This document shows, in pieces, positions 51,470 through 64,000 of a stretch of 64,000 nucleotides of DNA. The position numbers and the translations under genes were made by a program. Under the pieces are notes generated by a model. The model searched no databases, was not told the origin of the DNA, and was given only the letters and a program-made list of their open reading frames with translations. Every line of letters begins with the position of its first letter. Positions within the stretch are counted from its first letter, which is position 1. Origin of the DNA: Chrysomallon squamiferum (taxonomy: Eukaryota > Mollusca > Gastropoda > Neomphalida > Peltospiridae); contig CM022668.1 in the NCBI GenBank assembly GCA_012295275.1, forward strand, positions 11,113,791 through 11,177,790, in the 5' to 3' direction.

Positions 51470-53960
51470 AAAGTAAAAGTGTACTTTAAGGTGTCAACAT
51501 TTGTACTTGTCACAAACTTTGCTGTAATGTGTTTAGTTCACACAGAATAAAAACTCCTTATTTTCTACATCTCTATATTGAATATCTGATTCCTATACTA
51601 CGACTACTACTTCTTATAATAAAAATAACAGTAACAACAACAATAATAATAATATAGAAAGACAGACAGAACTAAATAAACAAACAAACAAACAAATAAT
51701 TTTTCGAATATTTACAAATATCTACATATTTATTTTGCACCACTGTTTTTCAGTGAGTAATGGCCGTTGTGCATTAACGTAGGGTTTAATTTATACGCGT
51801 ATCTTTATATTTAATTCGACTCCAGCTGTGATAATCTTTCTTAGCATTCATTTTACTTGATAGGAAAGAGAAACCGCTCACAATACAAGACGAGTAGTAA
51901 CCAGATTTAATTACAAGATACAACACGTGTGATAACGAAACTACGTACACACATACATACAGATATACATAGATACATAGATACGTATTCACATATATAC
52001 ATACATAAGTGTATATTTATATTGAAACATGAAACCGTACGCACATAAATACATTGACAAATAAATAGATACAGATGCACTCATATACATACATTCAATT
52101 ACACGCATAGAAAAAACACATACACACATGCTTTCATACATATTCTTATAAAATGACATAGGTAAATAAACATATACATGCTTACATGCATATATACGTA
52201 CATACATACATACACAGACACACACACACATTGATAAAAACGTATTCACAAACTTTAACATGTACATGTACCTATACACATTAACATATACACATTCACA
52301 TACACAGATCCACATATATACTCATGTATATACACATGTGTACATCAACCCACACACAAGCACGTGCACTCAGATTTCAGGTGAATATTTAGTTAATCTT
52401 TGTCTGTGTAACACGATACAGGAGAATAGTACTTGTCTTGCAATTTTTTCCTCCGATTTGTCTCCTTCGGATAATATATGTGTTTTTAATATGCATACAT
52501 ATACTGATAGATGCTAATAGACTTTTATTAAAATATACAAGAGAAGAGTTTCAAATTTATTTTGAAATATGTTCACACTACTGTACACCAGTCTTCTGAA
52601 ATAAATTCTGATCAGAAAACAAATACTGACAAAAACAATTAACATTTAGCAGCTGCCTCTTGTTTATTTCAATATACATAATTTGATTATCTCTGCAGAA
52701 AGCAATCTGCATACTGCGATATATATTAACACACATTGTGCACATAGTTAGATATCCGCTCAAGTTATTAATTTCGTTTTAAATGACTGAAGTTTTAAAT
52801 CACGTGACGTTTCAGGAAAACAAAATTAGTGGATATAAACGTTTGCTCTGTTTTAGTATAAAATTAATAAATGTCTTCCAGATCTGATGAAATCAAAACC
52901 AAGCGGTACCAGTGTATTTCATACACAAAGTAGACTGAAATAGTTAATACTTGTAATAATAACAACAACAATAACAATAACAGTAATAACTATCTAAATA
53001 ATAATAATAATAATAATAATAATAGTAATAATAATAATAATAATAATATAGTAATAGTAACATAAGTTTAAATAATGATTTCTTTTTTCTTTTCTTTTTT
53101 TAATTATATTTTTCGATTTTTTTTTAAATATTTTTTGTATTATTATTAATATTTTTTGTTAGGAGAGAAGTTATTACTACTTCTACTACTACTACAACTA
53201 CTACTTTCTATTTTATATGATTTTTTTTTTATTAAAAGAGCTATTTTTGAAACGACAGATTTAATGTCAAATCTCAGCTACTGACGTATCTGTTTTTAAT
53301 ATCAATTAACATCTGTTCTGTCACACTGAGTTTCAACTCTGATAACACAGTAATTTTCTTTAGATACGAACATTGAACATATATTCTACTGAGATGAACG
53401 AAATCCAGCTGTTAATATAAACTGACTGTACCAATATTTATTTTATCTTTTGGCTTTCTTCAGTGATGGTAATTGCTTTTAGAAACTAGGGATATGCTGA
53501 CATCTGTGAGGCTGAGATTGGAAAATAAATCAAACACTGCGCACAGCTGTTCTGTCACCTTTAGTTTAAACTATTGTAAGAGTGCTTTTGTTTAGACACC
53601 AAAATTGAATATTTATTTATTCTATTAACATAAACTGATTTTGACAATATTTATTTCATCTCATTGTTTTTTTGTTAGTGAATTAATTGGTTTTAGTAAC
53701 TAGAGGTATGCTTAATCCAGTGAGGCTGACGTTTGATGATAGACAGGATGTTCGGAGAACCTAATCTGAAAATGGAGTTAGTTGTTGGAGGACAAATATT
53801 AATACCCATTTTCATCACTGACATGAATGAAATCAAACAATAACTTTTATTAAACCATATACTTTTTTAAAACACTTTCAGGAATAGTTATAACAATAAA
53901 ATAGATATATAAATAGATACACAAATAGATAGTTTCAGGAATGGTTATAAAAATAAAATA
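51470..53960 (+). repeat. Single, shortened copy of the 10588-18240 block
   Basis: Follows unit 1 to about 53300. It then skips about 0.9 kb and resumes at ACATCTGTTCTGTCACACTG, continuing to the 53960 GATA-type repeats. It carries no inverted insertion. Confidence 0.65.
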
Positions 53961-54555
53961 CATACATGCATGCATGCATAAATAGATAGAAGATAGATTT
54001 TTAGGTATGTATAGGTATTTATTTGTTAGTTAGTTTACTTTAGTTGTTTTTGCATTACACATCTAGCTTAAAAGGAAAACATAACGCCGACAAAGACAGA
54101 CAGACATACAGACATGTGATAGATAGGTAAATACATAGGCAGGTATGATGATAGACGAAAATATAGGTAGACAGTTCGGTGTGCTGTTTCAGTTACTGCT
54201 TGTAGATGTGTTTATTTCGTATGTACTTAGTGGAACTGCTGAAAGATTATAAAATATGCTAGTACGGTGATTCTCAAAGTAGTCAGTACCAACCACTACT
54301 GAAAAACAAGTGCATTTTATAGATCACAAGAAAACTTTATTTTATCAGACGATGAAAAGAGAGATGATGTTTCCGTTCTGTGATTCTAATATTAGTAAGA
54401 TGCAGAAAGATCAAACAATCATATTATTATTTTCATTTATTTTTATTTATTTATTTATTTATTTATTTATCATCATCATCATCAGTAGTAGTAGTAACAG
54501 TAGTGTTAGTAATATTTTCTTGTTATTTCTTATTTCTTATTTCTACTTCTACCAC

Positions 54556-54593
<38 letters not shown>

Positions 54594-55070
54594 AAGAATG
54601 GGTATAATTACCTAAAATATTTCTAAATTCTGATGCACTCAGGAAACCGGCTGCAAGAAGATCATTCTATGACTGCAGCTGATGGATAATTTGAGGAGGG
54701 AGGCGAGACGTAAATGGAAAACAAGTTTGCTGTCAGCACTGGTATTCTTTCTAATCGGAATTAATTTAAGACCAACAGTCATTTAGGTTGTATTCTTTTC
54801 TCCTAACAACCGAATAAGCATGTTCTTAATCGCACATGTTGGTCTTTATATGGACCCTTGGTTGTATGGAAGCCTAGGTTTCTTATGGACTATCACCAAC
54901 TAAGCCCACATTACTTTCACTTCAGTAATTATACGTATAATCTGGACTTTTCAGTAAAAATTTAATTATTTCCTTTATAATATATATTTGATGTAACGTA
55001 TATACACATACATACATACATCCTAGTATGAAATACATTCGTCCATGCAACATTCTGACACGATATACAA
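53961..55070. other. Intergenic, no gene seen
   Basis: TTTA/ATC/AGT arrays at 54440-54510 and (GT)n at 54562-54590. A block at 54600-54910 of normal base composition has no recognisable content. Confidence 0.4.
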
Positions 55071-55076
55071 ATTTAC

Positions 55077-55188
55077 CTAAAATACACGTCGCAGGTTTTC
55101 GTACACCAGTACAACCATAATAAACGATGTGTCGTACATTTATTTCTTATTATTTCTTTCACGTAATTATCAACTTCTTTGTTACATC
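55077..55188 (-). pseudogene. ShKT-like exon relic, minus strand
   Basis: The minus strand reads AACAG, then in phase 1 CNKEVDNYVKEIIRNKC, later LWLYWCTKTCDVY. Cysteines 2 and 6 of the ShKT pattern are lost and the donor is out of the usual phase. It is close to exon 6 of gene D in its second half. Confidence 0.65.
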
Positions 55189-55649
55189 CTGTTAAATATT
55201 AAATAGCAGTTTCAGTGACAATGTGTCTTGTGTCTACAGTGATTTCTGGTATCAGTTATCTCTCAGCTAACTATACTAAAAAGTTATTTGCAAATAAATA
55301 TTTGAGAGCTGTAGGAATAAAACATTATTTGAAATTATCAAAGTTATCAAGAAATATATACACGATATTTCGCCATTTGTATGTACAGTATACCTTGAAA
55401 TCACAGCCAAAATCCAGTTTTTATTTTTGTGTTGTGTTGTTAAACACACATACAAACAAACACTATTGTATGAATGGTATGTTTTATTATAGTGTGATCT
55501 CTAAATATGTACAAGAACGTATACCTTGTTGTGTACCGCACTACATTTTTGATGTGTATATTGTATGTATATATGTATGTGTCTGCATGTTTAATATAAG
55601 ATGTACTAAACTTATATTAGTTAAGAAATAATTTTACTGATATTTAGTC

Positions 55650-55732
55650 AGTTCACAGTCCTTACATACGTAGCTTTGTTGGCAAAGACGTGTACAAAAT
55701 AAAGCATTTATAGTTCCTCCATTCGCACTCTG
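55650..55732 (-). pseudogene. EGF-like exon relic, minus strand
   Basis: Reads ANGGTINALFCTRLCQQ, later CKDCELTKY. It shares NGGTINALFCTR with the plus-strand relic at 19090-19161. Confidence 0.55.
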
Positions 55733-55739
55733 TCGTTGA

Positions 55740-56560
55740 CAAATAGCTTCAGTGTAATTTATAATTAAAATTATTAACAGTTTAAAATAATTTGTAAAAT
55801 TTCACACATATAATTTACAACTATAATGAACAAAAGTAAAACAGATAAACTATCTCTTGTTGATATTTAAATAAAATAATAAAATATATAAATCAGATCT
55901 ACTCGTATTTAAATAAAAGTAGTAAATCAGATAAACCAAGTCTCACTGATATTTAAATAAAAACAATAAAATAGATAAACCAACACTTACTGATGATTAA
56001 ATGAAATGAAGGGAATCTTACTGTGTAAAACAAATCTGTAAAGTAGATAAATGAGGATAGATAAATAAAACAGAAAAAGAACTGTTAATGTCAATAAATT
56101 GTCATATGTGATTAATATATAAAGAGTAATCAATATGAACACTATAGCTTATAGCTCTTTACGTAAAAATATATGCATTTATACATATATACAGTTTAAA
56201 ACAAATCAATAAAATTACAACCATTTCAATTAAACAACGAAACGAATATTTGTTGTATAGCTGTTTACATAAAACAAAAAATATACAAAATATTATTGCT
56301 ATTTAAGTCAAATACAAACAATCCCATTTCCTCTTAAATAAAACTATTTTACTGTTGTTTAAATATAAATGATAAAACAGCTAAAAGAAGCTTTAGTCCT
56401 AAAAAAAGAAAATAAAACTAGACATGAACGCAGTTCTGTTCTTTTCAAATAAACGAAGCAAGTCGTACTCACGTTTTAATAAAACAAATAAAGTAATTGT
56501 TACTAAATTCTAAATTCGATATTAATAAGCTACTTTTTATAAGTACCATAAATATATAGA
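55740..56560 (-). repeat. Inverted partner of 18241-19080
   Basis: The minus strand matches the TTTAAA-rich block, including AAAACGTGAGTACGACTTG and CTTATAAAAAGTAGCTTATT. Together with 55077-55732 it forms a headless inverted gene fragment. Confidence 0.65.
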
Positions 56561-56789
56561 AGATATGTTTTATATCCTTTTTTGGATTATCGTATTTTTC
56601 TTAGTTTCGGCAGTAGGTACTATATTTATCTATTATGTGTTTGTTATTACTTTTTTTATTTACTAAAACTCGTTAGGTATTTTTTCTTCTGGTAACAAAC
56701 AAATATCCTTTTATTTAATTAAAAATTGCAGCTGACACTAACATAGCTGGGATGAAAAACAAAAACAAGCATTATATCAACAACAGTGT

Positions 56790-57190
56790 GCCTAAGAGTG
56801 AATAAACTGTTAAACAGATAAATGGAAATTAATACTAGAAAGCCACTGATATCAAGTGTCTGATGATTAAGATATTTTCAACTGTTGGATAAGTGGAAGG
56901 AAACTCGTTCAGAAAAGTGAAAGACTCTCCAGTGTGGTGATCTTAATTCACAATAGAGCCCAATACAATGAGGTCAGTTCGCAAGACAGTCAAGTTGACA
57001 GATGAAAAAAAACAGTTTGTGAAAACTGAATAAAAACATGTTACATATCAGGAGAAAAATGATTAAGTATCTGTATAAAAAGAAAGGTCTAAGGTCCAAG
57101 TTTAGAGATAGGAAAAATTCAGATTTCTGTCGTTTAACCGAACAACAGACGTCGATGAAGTGTAACGTGTTTCAATATGCTGATGATGCA
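56790..57190 (+). promoter_or_regulatory. Paralogous copy of the gene F promoter region
   Basis: Matches 29230-29640; GTATAAAAAG near 57075 is TATA-like. No family exon follows within 1.4 kb, so it is either an orphan or a distal element of gene D. Confidence 0.3.
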
Positions 57191-58478
<1,288 letters not shown>

Positions 58479-58580
58479 TGTCTCTGCGTCTGTGTGTCTC
58501 GGTGTGGAGTTATTGAAACATGGTAATATCGATTGGCAGAATAAGCCATCGGACATAGGATTCGTGTAAATTAAACTGTA

Positions 58581-58588
58581 TATATAAG
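58581..58588 (+). promoter_or_regulatory. TATA box of gene D
   Basis: TATATAAG, 106 bp before the ATG. A start site about 30 bp downstream would leave a 5' UTR near 80 bp. Confidence 0.45.
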
Positions 58589-58693
58589 AATGGGATAGGT
58601 ATAAGAGTAGTGATTGGCAGTTCTGTTTCATTTAAATATTGTAGACTGCTGGATAGAAATTTCGTTATACTGGACGAGTAGCAGTTTGAAATA

Positions 58694-62733
<4,040 letters not shown>

Positions 62734-62925
62734 TAATCTGCAGTCTGTCAGGTACTTTGTTTGTTTCTTAGCTGATTGGTTGGTTGGTTGTCGATTGTCT
62801 GATTTATATACAATAGAAAACGGGGAAAAAGAGAAAGATAAAATACGAAAAAATTATTTAAATTATTATTATTAATATTATTATTAGTAGTATTAGTATT
62901 AGTATTAGTATTAGTATTAGTATTA

Positions 62926-63012
62926 TTTTTTCACTGAATGGACCACGTCTGAACAGAGATGAGCATTTGAGTGAACATTTATGAAGACATGTTTCATTAG
63001 AGACCTTACAGT
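62926..63012 (+). pseudogene. Relic of the KGPCLNRN-type terminal exon
   Basis: Partner of 32047-32174; Cys is replaced by Arg and a stop follows EHL. It lies downstream of the gene D stop. Confidence 0.5.
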
Positions 63013-63153
63013 TTTAATTATATTTTTATCAATTGTACATTTTATCACGTTAATTCAGTAACAATTAAAAATATAAAATGTTCTTGCTTTGAAATAATTA
63101 GTTTTTTTTCTGTTTTACTGATGTCACTTTTGTCGCTCTTTCTTTTATTTCAG

Positions 63154-63209
63154 ATGTGGCCATCTCGGAAACATTTTACTTTTCTGCTGAAACAAATGAA
63201 AATCGATAA
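63154..63209 (+). CDS. Small candidate terminal exon downstream of gene D
   Basis: TTTCAG acceptor, phase-1 frame of 17 codons (VAISETFYFSAETNENR) and TAA. It could be an alternative last exon joined to the ShKT exon of gene D. If exon 62612-62733 is always used, it is 3' UTR or unused. Confidence 0.4.
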
Positions 63210-63459
63210 TCGATGAAATATGTTAAAAATAAAAATATATATAATATTTGATGTTTGTTTTTGTTTCATTGCTGTAATTAAGTTTTCGTTTATTATTTCT
63301 TTATTTCAGCATCTTCTTCGTTCACAATATTATTTATTTATTGATTTATTTTTGTATTATTATTTATTTTTTATTATTATTTTTTTTATTTACCTGTAGA
63401 GTTATCACACACATATATACTTCGATTTGATATTTGGTTTTTTCTTTCGCATTTTGCTA

Positions 63460-64000
63460 CACATGAAGGACAGCAGTGAACCATACTGTACTCTGTAGAT
63501 CAGTTCTTTAGCCATACTACATCTAATGGAGAGTTGTTGTAGTTATCCAGTAGTCTCCCTTAGCTGTGCCGTTTTGGATGATAAACCCAGTCGTCTATTC
63601 TGTTTTTCCACACGAGAACATGGAAGAAGATGAGAGCCGGAACCTCCTATGCATGTCTTGGTTCCAATCATTGTGTCCAGTGCTTAATCGGAAAATGGTG
63701 ACTTGTTCATGGCGGACGAACAGATGTTAGTCATCGGTTTGTTTGGGATGTCTGTAGAAAGATATATTCTCTTCATAAGTCACCGAGTTATCCACCTCTT
63801 CATTACTTGCACCTGCTTTAGCAGGTTTGTCTCCTTTCTCATTTCCAGGTATGCCACAGTGAGCTGCATGACACTACTGATATGGTGTAGCTCTTCTGAA
63901 ACTCAGTATAGCTTGTTGTTTTCAAGAGACTGGGGGACAGAGAGAGCCTCTGTGAGGAAGACAACATGTGAGCAGTTATTTCTTAATCTGATGATGTTGG
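63460..64000 (-). mobile_element. LINE relic downstream of gene D
   Basis: Partner of 6780-7440 and 47690-48390 (shared CCATACTGTACTCTGTAGAT and GGAAAATGGTGACTTGTTC). It runs to the window edge and is broken in all frames. Confidence 0.55.

Noticed and set aside
55215-55631. Open frame of 138 codons on the plus strand
   Set aside because: AT-rich, no known motif, no conserved partner, and it lies antisense to the intron between an EGF and a ShKT relic.

Overview
The window reads as non-coding-rich, AT-rich metazoan nuclear DNA. It has small exons with GT-AG introns, very long dinucleotide tracts (CT/GA up to about 165 bp), many tri- and tetranucleotide arrays, a tRNA-like SINE, degenerate LINE fragments and a 200-bp assembly gap. 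The ATAC/ACAC-type repeats and the small EGF/ShKT exons would fit a mollusc, most likely a coleoid cephalopod such as an octopus. That assignment is inference from style; no sequence here proves the species.

The real genes form one paralogous cluster. Each member is a secreted, cysteine-rich multidomain protein: a signal-peptide exon, one exon with a PAN/Apple-like 6-Cys module, several one-exon EGF-like modules (C-x3-C-x9/10-C-x-C-x-C-x8-C), one ShKT-like exon and a short C-terminal cysteine module that holds the stop. Every internal coding junction is phase 1, so each module can be gained or lost without breaking the frame. Gene D (58694-62733, + strand, 7 exons, 280 codons) is the only complete, intact member. 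Gene B (20969-24391, 8 exons) is complete except for a one-base loss in its ShKT exon. Gene C (38049-43535) has all parts but several lesions. Gene A (146-2111) is an intact 3' part whose 5' end lies outside the window. Gene F (about 29958-32613) is a broken 3' part that starts at the assembly gap.

The cluster grew by segmental duplication. Segment A (1 to about 18250), B (about 22500-27590) and C (about 42056-53960) share near-identical introns and 3' flanks. A and C also carry the 3' remnant of a second, D-like gene (5893-6482 and 46989-47420), fused on at an AAT-type microsatellite. The same kind of microsatellite marks the end of homology in B and D. Other rearranged pieces are a 3-kb tandem duplication (10588-17905), inverted copies of gene 3' ends (15400-16625, 34920-35960), inverted copies of an intergenic element upstream of genes B and C, and an inverted EGF/ShKT relic at 55077-56560.

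The rest is intergenic: LINE C-terminal relics downstream of each D-type gene end, a SINE, short telomere-like repeats, conserved CRE-like palindromes and microsatellites. The products are probably extracellular; no enzymatic activity can be read from them, and toxin function is neither shown nor excluded.
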